A stretch of DNA of 64,000 bases from Bacillus_BE sp042263505 (GCF_042263505.1 NZ_JBHKFI010000002.1:248001-312000), one strand, 5' to 3'. Counted from the first letter of the stretch, positions 1 to 8,710 are shown. Numbers and translations: made by a program. The notes: generated by a model not told the origin, from the letters alone.

Positions 1-249
1 TCCGATAATGGTATAAAGAAAGGTAGTCTTGCCGAGAAGTTTCCAGCCGACAAAAAATAATGGTATATTTAAAATTAAATTGGTATAAGATGGATCCCAT
101 TTGAAAAGGAAAAAGAGCAGCAGTGTGATTCCTGTAAATCCACCTTCTGCTAGATTATTCTGCATATTAAAATGAACAAGACCAAAAGCTAAAATTGCTG
201 CTCCAAGTAGAATAAAAAAAGTATTTTTAAATCGAATTCCTAAAAACAT
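1..249 (-). CDS. ypjC: YitT family membrane protein, N-terminal part (ypjC-like), runs off window start
   Basis: The reverse strand encodes 83 residues from an ATG at 249 to the window edge without a stop, so the C-terminal part is missing. The visible part begins MFLGIRFKNTFFILLGAA and has two or three hydrophobic segments. The NLAEGGFTGITLL stretch is typical of the first half of YitT/DUF161 integral membrane proteins. In B. subtilis ypjC sits next to ypjD-dapB, which agrees with the neighbour here, although here the two genes diverge. The function of YitT proteins is not well established. The family call rests on this motif and on synteny. Confidence 0.75.
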   Translation of the reverse strand, partial: MFLGIRFKNTFFILLGAAILAFGLVHFNMQNNLAEGGFTGITLLLFFLFKWDPSYTNLILNIPLFFVGWKLLGKTTFLYTIIG

Positions 250-293
250 TATGATAATTCCTCTCTTTCCTATAGATGCAAATGAGCGTATTT

Positions 294-322
294 ATTATAC
301 GGTACTAAAATTTAGATAGCAA
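294..322 (-). promoter_or_regulatory. Probable sigma-A promoter of the YitT-family gene
   Basis: Reading the reverse strand, TTGCTA (322-317) and TATAAT (299-294) are separated by exactly 17 bases, and the predicted start lies about 40 bases ahead of the gene start at 249. Based on consensus match only. Confidence 0.55.
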
Positions 323-380
323 TAAGGGGTTAAGGAAAAGAGAGCAAAATGTTAAGCAGATTCTATAGTAAATAAAATAT

Positions 381-409
381 TTGTAATAAAGGTTATATTT
401 AGCTAACAT
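381..409 (+). promoter_or_regulatory. Possible sigma-A promoter of ypjD-dapB operon
   Basis: TTGTAA (381-386) and TAACAT (404-409) are spaced by 17 bases in the divergent gap before ypjD. The -10 matches consensus at only four of six positions, so this is a modest prediction. Confidence 0.35.
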
Positions 410-478
410 GAAAGAGAAAAGCAGATTCTTTCCTTATTTCATTGTACTCAGGTAATAAGGAACATAAAGGTGAGAAAG

Positions 479-820
479 TTGAGCGAAAAAACATTGAAAG
501 CGATACAAACAGAAGTGGATGACTACATCAGCCAATTTAAAGAAGGCTATTTTAGTCCATTAGCGATGCTTGCACGTATGACAGAGGAGCTAGGAGAATT
601 AGCACGGGAAGTCAATCACCATTTTGGAGAAAAGCCCAAAAAGAAAACAGAAGCTGACAAAGAAATGGAGGATGAATTAGGAGATTTACTCTTTGTTCTT
701 ATTTGCTTTGCGAATTCGTTGAATATCGATTTAACGGAAGCTCATAATCGTGTCATGCACAAATTTAATACAAGAGATAAAAATCGTTGGACAAGAATTG
801 ATGGAAAAGAGGGAGACTGA
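479..820 (+). CDS. ypjD: MazG-like nucleotide pyrophosphohydrolase YpjD
   Basis: A small all-alpha protein of the MazG superfamily, expected to hydrolyse (d)NTPs to monophosphates, probably a house-cleaning role. The acidic metal-binding motifs are visible: EELGELARE near residue 36 and EDELGD about 27 residues later. A GTG at 470 also opens the frame, but the Shine-Dalgarno-like AAAGGTGAG at 467-475 overlaps it and is well spaced for the TTG at 479. That start gives MSEKTLKAIQ, as I recall for B. subtilis YpjD, so I use it. First gene of the run into dapB (3-base gap), so probably co-transcribed. Confidence 0.88.
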   Translation: MSEKTLKAIQTEVDDYISQFKEGYFSPLAMLARMTEELGELAREVNHHFGEKPKKKTEADKEMEDELGDLLFVLICFANSLNIDLTEAHNRVMHKFNTRDKNRWTRIDGKEGD

Positions 821-823
821 GGA

Positions 824-1624
824 ATGAATCAAGTAAAAATGGTCATCGCAGGACCGAGAGGCAGAATGGGAAGAGAAGCTGTTCAGATGGTTCTAAAAAC
901 GGAAAACTACCAATTAGTTGGAGTTGTCGATCACAAAAATGATGGCAAAAAATTAAGAGATTTAGATGGATTTCCTCAGATGGATATTCCTGTTTATTCA
1001 AATATTGAGCTTTGCTTAACAGAGGTTCGTCCAGATGTTTTCATTGATTTAACAACACCAGAGGTCGGAATGTACCACACAAAAACTGCACTTACCTATG
1101 GTGTAAGACCAGTTGTCGGTACAACAGGTTTTACTAAAGAAAATTTAGCAGAGCTAAGACAAATTTGTGAAGAAAAACAATTAGGCTGCATCATTGCTCC
1201 AAACTTTGCGATTGGGGCTGTATTAATGATGAAGTTCTCACAAATGGCAGCCAAGTATTTTCACGATATTGAAATCATTGAGCTACATCATGATCAGAAA
1301 TTAGATGCGCCATCTGGCACAGCCGTGAAAACAGCTGAAATGATGGCAGACGTCAGAAAAACAAAAATTCAAGGTCATCCAAATGAGAAAGAAACATTAG
1401 CTGGTGCAAGAGGGGCAAATTACGAAGGAATGCATATCCATTCTGTAAGGCTGCCAGGATTAATTGCCCATCAAGAAGTATTGTTTGGATCTGAAGGACA
1501 AACATTGACGATTCGCCATGATTCATATAATAGAGTATCCTTTATGTCAGGTGTCAAATTAGCAGTTGACACAGTCCTAAATCTTGAAACGCTTGTTTAT
1601 GGATTAGAAAATATTATCGAGTAA
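824..1624 (+). CDS. dapB: 4-hydroxy-tetrahydrodipicolinate reductase
   Basis: DapB (266 aa, normal length) reduces hydroxy-tetrahydrodipicolinate with NAD(P)H in the diaminopimelate/lysine pathway, which also feeds cell wall and spore dipicolinate synthesis. The N-terminal dinucleotide-binding loop GPRGRMG is near residue 10. VGTTGFT and the catalytic segment ELHHDQKLDAPSGTA (near residue 153) are intact. It starts three bases after ypjD and is followed 16 bases later by mgsA, as in B. subtilis. Confidence 0.96.
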   Translation: MNQVKMVIAGPRGRMGREAVQMVLKTENYQLVGVVDHKNDGKKLRDLDGFPQMDIPVYSNIELCLTEVRPDVFIDLTTPEVGMYHTKTALTYGVRPVVGTTGFTKENLAELRQICEEKQLGCIIAPNFAIGAVLMMKFSQMAAKYFHDIEIIELHHDQKLDAPSGTAVKTAEMMADVRKTKIQGHPNEKETLAGARGANYEGMHIHSVRLPGLIAHQEVLFGSEGQTLTIRHDSYNRVSFMSGVKLAVDTVLNLETLVYGLENIIE

Positions 1625-1640
1625 GGATGGGGAAGGACAT

Positions 1641-2057
1641 ATGAATATTGCCTTAATCGCACATGATCGAAAAAAAGATGACATCGTACGATTTGCAATT
1701 GCTTACCAAGAAATATTGGCTCAGCATAAATTGTACGCAACAGGAACAACGGGTTTAAAAATTATCGAAGCAACGGGACTATCCATCCACCGTTTTCAGT
1801 CGGGACCATTAGGCGGAGATCAAGAGATTGGTTCTCGAATTGCGAAAAATAAAATGGATTTAGTGATTTTTTTACGTGATCCGCTAACGGCACAGCCTCA
1901 TGAACCAGATGTTTCGGCCCTTATTCGCCTTTGTGATGTCTATTCCGTTCCATTGGCAACGAATATGGGGACAGCAGAAGTATTAATTAAGGGCTTACAA
2001 AGAGGCGATTTATCTTGGAGAGAAATTGTCCGGGAAAAAGATGGTGAAACAAAGTGA
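1641..2057 (+). CDS. mgsA: Methylglyoxal synthase
   Basis: MgsA (138 aa) converts dihydroxyacetone phosphate to methylglyoxal plus phosphate, a glycolytic overflow route. The start MNIALIAHDRKKDD, the phosphate-binding ATGTTG segment and the catalytic-Asp motif GPLGGDQEIG are all present, as is FLRDPL. It overlaps bshB1 by four bases (GTGA). That coupling is meaningful, because bacillithiol made by the next two gene products helps detoxify methylglyoxal. Confidence 0.95.
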   Translation: MNIALIAHDRKKDDIVRFAIAYQEILAQHKLYATGTTGLKIIEATGLSIHRFQSGPLGGDQEIGSRIAKNKMDLVIFLRDPLTAQPHEPDVSALIRLCDVYSVPLATNMGTAEVLIKGLQRGDLSWREIVREKDGETK

Positions 2058-2767
2058 ATTCAAACTGTTTGTTACATATACTAGCCTTTGGTGCACATGC
2101 TGACGACGTTGAAATCGGCATGGGTGGGACCATTGCCAAATATGCCTCTCAGGGAAAAAAGATTGGAGTTTGCGATTTAACCAGAGCAGAGCTTTCTTCA
2201 AATGGAGACGTTGAAACACGAAAAAAGGAAGCGAATGAATCTGCTCAAATCTTAGGTCTAACACTAAGAGAAAATCTTGAATTACCCGATAGAGGACTAT
2301 ATATAGAAGAAGAAGCAATTCGTTCAATTGTAACTATTATTAGAAAATACCGTCCGCAAGTCGTTTTTTCCCCTTTCATAATTGATCGTCACCCTGATCA
2401 CGGGAATTGTACACGTCTTGTTGAAGAAGCTATCTTTTCAGCGGGAATTAGAAAGTACGAAGATAGGGAGCAACTTCCACCACATCACGTATTGAATCAT
2501 TATTTATATATGATTAATGGATTTCATAAGCCGGATTTTGTTATAGATGTAACACCATTTATGGATAAAAAGATTGCCTGTCTTAACGCCTATCAGAGTC
2601 AATTTACAAGAGGGGTTAATACAACGAATACGCCACTAGTCAATGGATATATCGAAAATGTCACTGCAAGAGAACGGTTATTTGGAAGTGAGGTAGGTTT
2701 ACCATTTGCGGAAGGATTCAAGACAAAGAAGCCTTTCAAAGTTCATTTTGATTTACTAGGAGAGTAA
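2054..2767 (+). CDS. bshB1: Bacillithiol biosynthesis deacetylase BshB1
   Basis: A zinc-dependent N-acetylglucosaminyl-malate deacetylase of the PIG-L/LmbE family (237 aa), the second step of bacillithiol synthesis. The metal motif AHADDVEIG lies near residue 14, and the second metal-ligand region DRHPDHGN lies near residue 113. It starts with GTG overlapping the mgsA stop and ends one base before bshA. This coupling with bshA is the conserved Bacillus arrangement and separates it from the bshB2 paralogue. Confidence 0.94.
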   Translation: MNSNCLLHILAFGAHADDVEIGMGGTIAKYASQGKKIGVCDLTRAELSSNGDVETRKKEANESAQILGLTLRENLELPDRGLYIEEEAIRSIVTIIRKYRPQVVFSPFIIDRHPDHGNCTRLVEEAIFSAGIRKYEDREQLPPHHVLNHYLYMINGFHKPDFVIDVTPFMDKKIACLNAYQSQFTRGVNTTNTPLVNGYIENVTARERLFGSEVGLPFAEGFKTKKPFKVHFDLLGE

Positions 2768-2768
2768 G

Positions 2769-3905
2769 ATGAAAAAGTTAAAGATAGGAATTACCTGTTA
2801 TCCCACAGTGGGGGGATCGGGTGTTGTTGCAACGGAACTTGGGAAAATGCTGGCAGAGAAGGGACATGAAATTCATTTTATAACGTCAAGTTTACCATTC
2901 CGTTTAAATCGTATGTATCATAATATCTATTTCCATCAAGTGGAGGTCAATCAATATAGCGTTTTTCAATATCCACCATATGATATAGCCCTTGCCAGTA
3001 AGATGGCTGAGGTGATTAATCGAGAGAATTTAGATTTGCTTCATGTTCACTATGCCATTCCTCATGCGGTTTGTGCGATTTTAGGAAAGCAAATGTGTGG
3101 AAAAGATGTAAAAATCGTGACAACTCTTCATGGAACAGACATTACCGTTTTAGGCTATGATCATTCACTTACAGAAGCCATTCGTTTTGGAATTGAAAAA
3201 TCAGATGCTGTTACCGCAGTATCTAATTCCCTTATTTCTCAAACCTACGATTTAATTCGACCTAATAAAATGATTGAACCCGTTTATAATTTTGTAGATG
3301 AAAGAATCTATAATCGAGTTGAATCCGGGCATTTAAGAGATGAATTTGAAATTAAGCCGGATGAAAAAGTGATTGTTCATGTTTCAAATTTTCGAGCGGT
3401 GAAAAGAGTTCCTGATGTTGTCCGTACCTTCAAAAGAATTTCGGATAGAATACCTGCAAAGCTCTTATTAATTGGGGATGGTCCCGAAATGGCTGTCATT
3501 TGTGAATTAATTGATGAGCTGCAGCTCAGGGATAAAGTGCTGCTTTTGGGAAAACAGGACAGTTTAGAAGAATTATATTCGATTAGCGATTTAATGCTTC
3601 TCCTTTCAGAAAAAGAGAGCTTTGGTCTTGTTGCATTGGAAGCAATGGCATGTGGAGTACCATGTATTGGAACAAATATCGGAGGAATTCCAGAAGTAAT
3701 CGCAGACGGTGTTAATGGTTATCTCTGTCCATTAGGAGATATTGATGATATTTCTAAAAAAGCATTGACCTTATTAGAAAATGATGCTTTATTAAGCAAA
3801 ATGTCGACAGATTCGATTAAGATCGTGAATGAACGCTTTCGTGCTGATCTGATTGTTCGCCAATATGAGGATATCTATTTACGCTTAATGACTGATGGTG
3901 ATTGA
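2769..3905 (+). CDS. bshA: N-acetyl-alpha-D-glucosaminyl L-malate synthase BshA
   Basis: A GT4 glycosyltransferase (378 aa) joining UDP-GlcNAc to L-malate, the first bacillithiol step. The N-terminal glycine-rich PTVGGSGVVATELG loop and the C-terminal retaining GT-B motif EKESFGLVALEAMACG (E-x7-E, near residue 280) are clear. It is one base downstream of bshB1 and its end overlaps the possible upstream starts of cca, so the operon runs on. Confidence 0.95.
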   Translation: MKKLKIGITCYPTVGGSGVVATELGKMLAEKGHEIHFITSSLPFRLNRMYHNIYFHQVEVNQYSVFQYPPYDIALASKMAEVINRENLDLLHVHYAIPHAVCAILGKQMCGKDVKIVTTLHGTDITVLGYDHSLTEAIRFGIEKSDAVTAVSNSLISQTYDLIRPNKMIEPVYNFVDERIYNRVESGHLRDEFEIKPDEKVIVHVSNFRAVKRVPDVVRTFKRISDRIPAKLLLIGDGPEMAVICELIDELQLRDKVLLLGKQDSLEELYSISDLMLLLSEKESFGLVALEAMACGVPCIGTNIGGIPEVIADGVNGYLCPLGDIDDISKKALTLLENDALLSKMSTDSIKIVNERFRADLIVRQYEDIYLRLMTDGD

Positions 3906-3906
3906 T

Positions 3907-5106
3907 ATGAAAGAACCTTTTTTACATGCTCTCCCTATTTTAAAAAAAATAGAAAATGCTGGGTTTGATGCTTATTTTATTGGCGGTTCAGTCCGGGATC
4001 TTTTATTAGGAAGAAAAATTGCAGATGTTGATATTGCTACATCTGCAACACCAATGGAAGTAAAGCAAATTTTTCCTAAGACGATTGATGTGGGGATTGA
4101 ACATGGAACAGTGGTTATCCCTTTTAACGGACAAATGTATGAGGTGACCACTTTTCGCGCCGAGTCGGAATATGAAGATTTTCGGAGACCAAAGGAAGTT
4201 CAATTTATTCGGTCCTTACAGGAAGATCAGAAACGTAGAGATTTCACCATGAATGCCATCGCGATGGACAAACTTGGAAATATGATAGATCCATTTTTCG
4301 GTAGAAAAGCTATAGAAGAGGGAATCATTAAAACCGTTGGGGTAGCTGAAGAGCGATTTCAAGAAGACGCCCTAAGAATGATGCGAGCTGTCCGTTTTTT
4401 GAGTCAATTATCCTTTAAGCTTGATCATGAAACGTTTTTGGGGATTGTGCAAAATCGTGACTTGTTAGAAAAGATTGCAGTCGAAAGAATCGTGGTTGAA
4501 TTTGAAAAACTATTAATGGGAAAGAACAGAAGGCAAGCTTTAAAGATATTAATCGAAAGTGGTTTATATCAATACTTACCAGGTTGTTCCTCATTTAGAA
4601 ATGAAATTGAAAAATTGAGTATGTTGGAAATTGAAAGTCTTGAACTTGATCAGATTTGGCTTCTCCTCATTTATTTGTTTGGTTTAAAAGGTAAAATGGT
4701 GATGGATTTTTTAAAAAAATGGAAGTTACCCAGCAAAAAAATCCAATGGATACAAAAGGGTGCAGCTTGGTTGGAACGAAGAGTGGAAAAGAATTGGTCC
4801 ATCAATTCGCTTTATCAAGCAAAGCTTGATATCGCAATCAGTGTGGAAAGGGTTTATAACGTTCTTTCCCATAATCAAGTGGATGAGTCCACTTCTTACA
4901 TAAGGCAAACCTATTTAGCACTACCGATAAAAGAGCTGTCAGACTTAACGATTTCAGGAAATGAATTAATGGAATGGTACGGATTGGCGGCTGGGCCATG
5001 GATAAAAGAAAAAATCACGATCATTGAAAATGCTGTGTTATATCAGCAGGTGGAAAATAAGAAAGATTCAATAAAGGAGTGGCTCTTCAAGTGCAATCAG
5101 AGTTGA
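3907..5106 (+). CDS. cca: CCA-adding tRNA nucleotidyltransferase
   Basis: Adds or repairs the 3' CCA of tRNAs. The class II nucleotidyltransferase head is visible: GGSVRDLLLG near residue 27, the DVDIATSA metal site, RRDFTMNA, and the template-motif region EERFQEDALRMMRAVRF. At 399 aa it has the usual Bacillus length. The frame opens at 3895, but the ATG at 3907, preceded by GGTGAT at 3897-3902, gives the family-like start MKEPFLHALP and is preferred. Its end overlaps birA by 16 bases. Confidence 0.94.
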   Translation: MKEPFLHALPILKKIENAGFDAYFIGGSVRDLLLGRKIADVDIATSATPMEVKQIFPKTIDVGIEHGTVVIPFNGQMYEVTTFRAESEYEDFRRPKEVQFIRSLQEDQKRRDFTMNAIAMDKLGNMIDPFFGRKAIEEGIIKTVGVAEERFQEDALRMMRAVRFLSQLSFKLDHETFLGIVQNRDLLEKIAVERIVVEFEKLLMGKNRRQALKILIESGLYQYLPGCSSFRNEIEKLSMLEIESLELDQIWLLLIYLFGLKGKMVMDFLKKWKLPSKKIQWIQKGAAWLERRVEKNWSINSLYQAKLDIAISVERVYNVLSHNQVDESTSYIRQTYLALPIKELSDLTISGNELMEWYGLAAGPWIKEKITIIENAVLYQQVENKKDSIKEWLFKCNQS

Positions 5107-6077
5107 GAAAAAAGTTACTTGACGCCTTTACAAATAGCGATGGAGAATATTTATCAGGACAGTTACTCGGAGATTTATTGGGAATATCACGAGCGGCTGT
5201 ATGGAAGCATATAGAAGAATTAAGAAAAGAAGGCTTTGAGTTAGAAGCGGTAAGAAGAAAAGGATACCGCATTTTGAAAACAACTAAAAAAGTGACAGCC
5301 GATGAAATTCGTCTTGGATTGAAAACCAAGTTTATTGGACAAAACATTCATTATGAGGATTCAGTTGACTCGACTCAAAAGGTTGCTCTGCAACTTGGCC
5401 TTAATGGAGCAAAAGAAGGAACCATTGTGATCGCAGAAGAGCAAGTTTCCGGCAGGGGAAGAATGGAGAGGCCTTGGCATTCACCAAAATATACAGGGGT
5501 ATGGATGAGCTTAATTATTAGACCGAATATCCCCATCCAAAACGCTCCCCAATTAACCTTGTTAACAGCGGTTGCCGTTGTTCAGGCAATTGAGGAAGTG
5601 ACAACGCTGTCACCGCAAATCAAGTGGCCGAATGATATATTATTAAACGGAAAAAAGATTACCGGTATTTTAACAGAACTGCAAGCAGAGGCCGATTGCA
5701 TTAAATCGATTATTATCGGGATTGGAATTAATGTCAATCAAAAGCTGCAGGATTATCCTCAAGAACTGCAAGAAATCGCTACTTCCCTTGCAATTGAAGC
5801 AAAAAAGGAAATTAACCGCGCAGAATTAATTCGAGCTGTATTTACTAAATTTGAAAAGCTTTATGATCTATATTTACAAAGTGGTTTTCAGCCTATCAAG
5901 CTGTTATGGGAAAGCTACGCAATAAGTATTGGAAAAACAATTACGGCACGAACATTAACGAAAGAAATCAAAGGGAAAGCACTTGGTATCACGGAGGATG
6001 GCGTATTAAAACTTGAGGATGAATATGGAGAAATTCATTATATTTACTCCGCTGACATTGATCTTGAGAATAAATAA
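5091..6077 (+). CDS. birA: Biotin-protein ligase / biotin operon repressor
   Basis: BirA (328 aa) biotinylates carboxylases and represses biotin genes. An N-terminal winged helix-turn-helix (LGISRAAVWKHIEELRKEG, residues about 27-45) precedes the ligase domain, with the biotinyl-AMP loop GRGRMERPWHSP and KWPNDILLNGKKITGIL. I chose the GTG at 5091 because AAAGGAG at 5073-5079 lies 11 bases upstream and the product then starts MQSELRKKLL. The alternative start at 5079 overlaps that ribosome binding site. Last gene before a 400-base gap. Confidence 0.94.
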   Translation: MQSELRKKLLDAFTNSDGEYLSGQLLGDLLGISRAAVWKHIEELRKEGFELEAVRRKGYRILKTTKKVTADEIRLGLKTKFIGQNIHYEDSVDSTQKVALQLGLNGAKEGTIVIAEEQVSGRGRMERPWHSPKYTGVWMSLIIRPNIPIQNAPQLTLLTAVAVVQAIEEVTTLSPQIKWPNDILLNGKKITGILTELQAEADCIKSIIIGIGINVNQKLQDYPQELQEIATSLAIEAKKEINRAELIRAVFTKFEKLYDLYLQSGFQPIKLLWESYAISIGKTITARTLTKEIKGKALGITEDGVLKLEDEYGEIHYIYSADIDLENK

Positions 6078-6132
6078 TTGGAGATCCTTCTCTTGTCCAT
6101 TTCATTTGTGATATTTATTTTTAAGAAATGAA

Positions 6133-6161
6133 TTGTAAATCGAAAAGAATCGTACTATAAT
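6133..6161 (+). promoter_or_regulatory. Sigma-A-type promoter upstream of the panB leader
   Basis: TTGTAA (6133-6138) and a perfect TATAAT (6156-6161) with a 17-base spacer lie between birA and panB. Transcription would start near 6168 and give a long leader ahead of panB. Confidence 0.6.
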
Positions 6162-6216
6162 GGCATGGATAAATACATGAGTTCAAGTGTTTCTTGTGTA
6201 TTTATATTCACCTTTT

Positions 6217-6225
6217 TGGTATAAT
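6217..6225 (+). promoter_or_regulatory. Second candidate promoter (extended -10) for panB leader
   Basis: TGGTATAAT is an extended -10 (TG-N-TATAAT) with no good -35. It would start the RNA near 6232, immediately at the first strong leader hairpin, which suits a leader RNA start. Confidence 0.45.
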
Positions 6226-6230
6226 TTTTT

Positions 6231-6343
6231 TGGGCAGTATCCGAAAGAACTGCACCGGTTTGTTAAAAAAACATGATGATGATATCTGCCTAGATCCAAA
6301 GATTTGGACGGGGACAGAGGGATGAAACAAATGATGAAGATAT
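6231..6343 (+). ncRNA. Structured leader RNA of panBCD (candidate pan-type regulatory RNA)
   Basis: After the extended -10, GGCAG-TATC near 6233 can pair with GATA-T-CTGCC near 6281 around a roughly 40-base inner region. A second hairpin, TCCAAAGATTTGGA (near 6295-6308), follows, then a purine-rich GGGGACAGAGGGATGAAAC. An intrinsic terminator follows at once, about 100 bases before panB. A leader of this shape before pantothenate genes is where the 'pan' RNA motif is known in Firmicutes, but I cannot confirm that family by eye. A cis-acting attenuator is a reasonable inference; its ligand is unknown. Confidence 0.5.
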
Positions 6344-6388
6344 AAAGGAATCCTTCTGACTTTTTTGAGTGTAGGGATTCCTTTTTTT
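6344..6388 (+). terminator. Intrinsic terminator in the panB leader (attenuator)
   Basis: AAAGGAATCC (6344-6353) pairs perfectly with GGATTCCTTT (6375-6384) and is followed by a T run. It lies inside the leader, upstream of panB rather than after birA's stop, so it most likely acts as a regulated terminator. Confidence 0.75.
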
Positions 6389-6483
6389 GTAGATTTCGAT
6401 TCGTTTTGTCTCCTCTTCCTAAGGAACCAAGTTCATTTTATTTTTATTTAAGGTGAACCAAGAGCGATGAGGGAGGAAAACAA

Positions 6484-7320
6484 ATGAAAAGTACCACTGA
6501 TTTTCTAAACATGAAAAAGGCAGGAGAAAAAATCGTTATGCTAACGGCATATGATTATCCTTCTTCCAAACAAGCTGAAAAAGCAGACGTTGATTTTATT
6601 CTTGTTGGAGATTCACTAGGAATGGTTGTTCTAGGGTATGAATCTACCATTCCTGTGACAATGGAAGACATGATTCATCATGGCAAGGCCGTAAAAAGAG
6701 GAGCAAGGGATACCTTTATTGTGGTCGATATGCCGTTTATGAGTTACCATTTGTCCATCCGCGATACTCTCTTAAATGGAGCAAAGATCATGCAGGAAAC
6801 TGGAGCGAATGCCGTTAAAATTGAGGGAGCAGATCAAGTAATTGAACATATTCATGCCTTGACAAGTGCAGGAATTCCTGTCGTTGCTCATCTCGGACTA
6901 ACACCACAATCTGTTGGGGTTCTTGGGGGCTATAAGGTGCAAGGGAAAAATGCGGAAGCGGCACGGAAATTATTGGCGGATGCGAAAAAGTGTGAGGAAG
7001 CAGGGGCTTTTGCTCTCGTGCTTGAATGTGTACCATGGCAGCTAGCAAGAGAGATTACCCAAATGTTATCTATCCCAACTATTGGAATTGGAGCGGGAAA
7101 AGAGACGGATGGTCAGGTACTTGTTTATCACGATATCCTTTCTTATGGAGTCGATCGCGTCCCTAAATTTGTTAAGGCCTATGCTAACTTAAATGAGGCA
7201 TGTGATTTTGGCATCAATGAATATGTTCAAGAGGTTAAGAATGGAATATTTCCAGCAGAAAAGCAAAGCTTTACGATGAAAGAGGAAGATCTGCTCAGTT
7301 TATACGGAGGAAAGTTATGA
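6484..7320 (+). CDS. panB: 3-methyl-2-oxobutanoate hydroxymethyltransferase
   Basis: PanB (278 aa) transfers a hydroxymethyl group from methylene-THF to ketoisovalerate to make ketopantoate. The family landmarks LTAYDYPSSKQAE, the metal-binding VGDSLGMVVLG and DMPFMSY, and GIGAGKETDGQVLVYHD are present. GGGAGGAAAACAA precedes the ATG. It overlaps panC by four bases (ATGA), the normal panB-panC-panD order. Confidence 0.96.
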   Translation: MKSTTDFLNMKKAGEKIVMLTAYDYPSSKQAEKADVDFILVGDSLGMVVLGYESTIPVTMEDMIHHGKAVKRGARDTFIVVDMPFMSYHLSIRDTLLNGAKIMQETGANAVKIEGADQVIEHIHALTSAGIPVVAHLGLTPQSVGVLGGYKVQGKNAEAARKLLADAKKCEEAGAFALVLECVPWQLAREITQMLSIPTIGIGAGKETDGQVLVYHDILSYGVDRVPKFVKAYANLNEACDFGINEYVQEVKNGIFPAEKQSFTMKEEDLLSLYGGKL

Positions 7321-8165
7321 AAGTCATTACAACCATTAAAGAAATGCAATCCACAATAAAACTAGAAAAACAAAAACTAAAATCAATCGGATTTGTCCCA
7401 ACAATGGGATATCTCCATGAAGGACATCGCGCGTTAATGGCAAGAGCAAGAAAAGAAAATGATGTAGTTGTCGCAAGTGTGTTTGTTAATCCGCTTCAAT
7501 TTGGTCCAACAGAAGATTTAAATTCTTATCCAAGGGACTTTGAGAGGGATAAAAAAGCGGCTGAGGAAAGTGGGGTGGATTTCCTTTTTCATCCGTCTGT
7601 TGAGGAAATGTATCCACATGAACCGTCTGTTGTAGTGAAGGTCAAGGATCGTACAGATGTGCTATGTGGAAAATCAAGGCCAGGACATTTTGATGGTGTT
7701 GCGACCATCCTAACTAAATTATTTCATATTGTCCTTCCCGATAAGGTTTATTTTGGCTTAAAGGATGCGCAGCAAGTTGCGGTTGTTGATGGTCTCGTAA
7801 ATGATTTTCATTTCCCGCTTGAAATTGTTCCGGTAAATACGGTAAGAGAGACTGACGGATTAGCGAAGAGTTCAAGGAATATTTTTCTGGATCCTACTGA
7901 GAGATTGGCAGCACCGATTTTATATCAAAGTTTACAGGAAGCGAAAAAGTTAATCGAAGCCGGAGAAAGAAATCCCGAGGCTATTATTGCACAAATGAAA
8001 GAAATCATTGAGGGAAAAACAAATGCCGCCATTGATTATATTGAAATTTACTCTTATCCAGAACTTAAGAGTTTAAGAGAAATAAGTGGAAAAATCATCA
8101 TTGCACTAGCTGTAAGATTTAAGAAAGCACGTTTAATTGATAATATTGTTTTTACGATATCCTAG
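7317..8165 (+). CDS. panC: Pantothenate synthetase
   Basis: PanC (282 aa) ligates pantoate and beta-alanine with ATP. The nucleotidyl-transferase motifs PTMGYLHEGH (near residue 29), the KSRPGHFDGVATILTKLF pantoate/ATP region and the KSSRN motif are intact. It is translationally coupled to panB and followed 25 bases later by panD. Confidence 0.96.
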   Translation: MKVITTIKEMQSTIKLEKQKLKSIGFVPTMGYLHEGHRALMARARKENDVVVASVFVNPLQFGPTEDLNSYPRDFERDKKAAEESGVDFLFHPSVEEMYPHEPSVVVKVKDRTDVLCGKSRPGHFDGVATILTKLFHIVLPDKVYFGLKDAQQVAVVDGLVNDFHFPLEIVPVNTVRETDGLAKSSRNIFLDPTERLAAPILYQSLQEAKKLIEAGERNPEAIIAQMKEIIEGKTNAAIDYIEIYSYPELKSLREISGKIIIALAVRFKKARLIDNIVFTIS

Positions 8166-8189
8166 TAGATTTTAAGAGGGGGAAACTGC

Positions 8190-8591
8190 ATGTTTCGCAC
8201 CATGATGAATGGTAAAATTCACCGTGCTCGTGTAACAGAAGCCAACTTAAATTATGTTGGCAGCATCACTATTGACTCAGATATTCTCGATGCAGTTGGC
8301 ATGGTGGCTAATGAAAAAGTTCAAATTGTAAATAATAATAATGGGGCGAGACTTGAAACCTATATTATTCCTGGTGAAAGAGGGAGCGGCACCATTTGTT
8401 TAAATGGAGCTGCTGCAAGGCTGGTTCAAGAGGGGGATGTTGTCATCATCATTTCCTATGCCCTTGTACCTGAAGAAAAGGTGTCTGATCACCAACCAAA
8501 GGTAGCTATTATGGATGAAAATAATCATATTGTTGAACTGATTCATCATGAACCAGAAAAAACTTTATTTTCACACTTTAATGGACAGTAA
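8190..8591 (+). CDS. panD: Aspartate 1-decarboxylase proenzyme
   Basis: PanD makes beta-alanine from aspartate using a pyruvoyl group formed by self-cleavage. The cleavage site is visible as Gly24-Ser25 in NYVGSITID, and IVNNNNGARLETYII and GERGSGTICLNGAAA follow. At 133 aa it is slightly longer than the usual 127. Ribosome site GAGGGGGAAAC. Last pan gene; a long hairpin terminator follows. Confidence 0.95.
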   Translation: MFRTMMNGKIHRARVTEANLNYVGSITIDSDILDAVGMVANEKVQIVNNNNGARLETYIIPGERGSGTICLNGAAARLVQEGDVVIIISYALVPEEKVSDHQPKVAIMDENNHIVELIHHEPEKTLFSHFNGQ

Positions 8592-8610
8592 TTAATTTTT
8601 TCATTATGAT

Positions 8611-8710
8611 AAAAGGACTGACTTAAAATGCAAGGCCATTCATTGCAGCTTGCTTTGGCAAATGCCCTAAAGTTGCTAGATTGGAAATACTTTTGAGTCA
8701 GCCTTTTTTT
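8611..8710 (+). terminator. Long hairpin/terminator after panD with a large apical region
   Basis: AAAAGG-a-CTGACTTAAAA at 8611-8628 pairs with TTTTGAGTCAG-CCTTTT at 8691-8706 (about 17 pairs, one bulged A, one T-G pair) and is followed by T7. The roughly 62-base apical part has its own GCAAG/CTTGC arm pair. It can work as a terminator for panBCD, but is larger than a plain one and may derive from a palindromic interspersed repeat. Confidence 0.6.

Noticed and set aside
2010..2327. - strand frame over bshB1
   Set aside because: Antisense to a conserved operon gene with catalytic motifs; no independent support.
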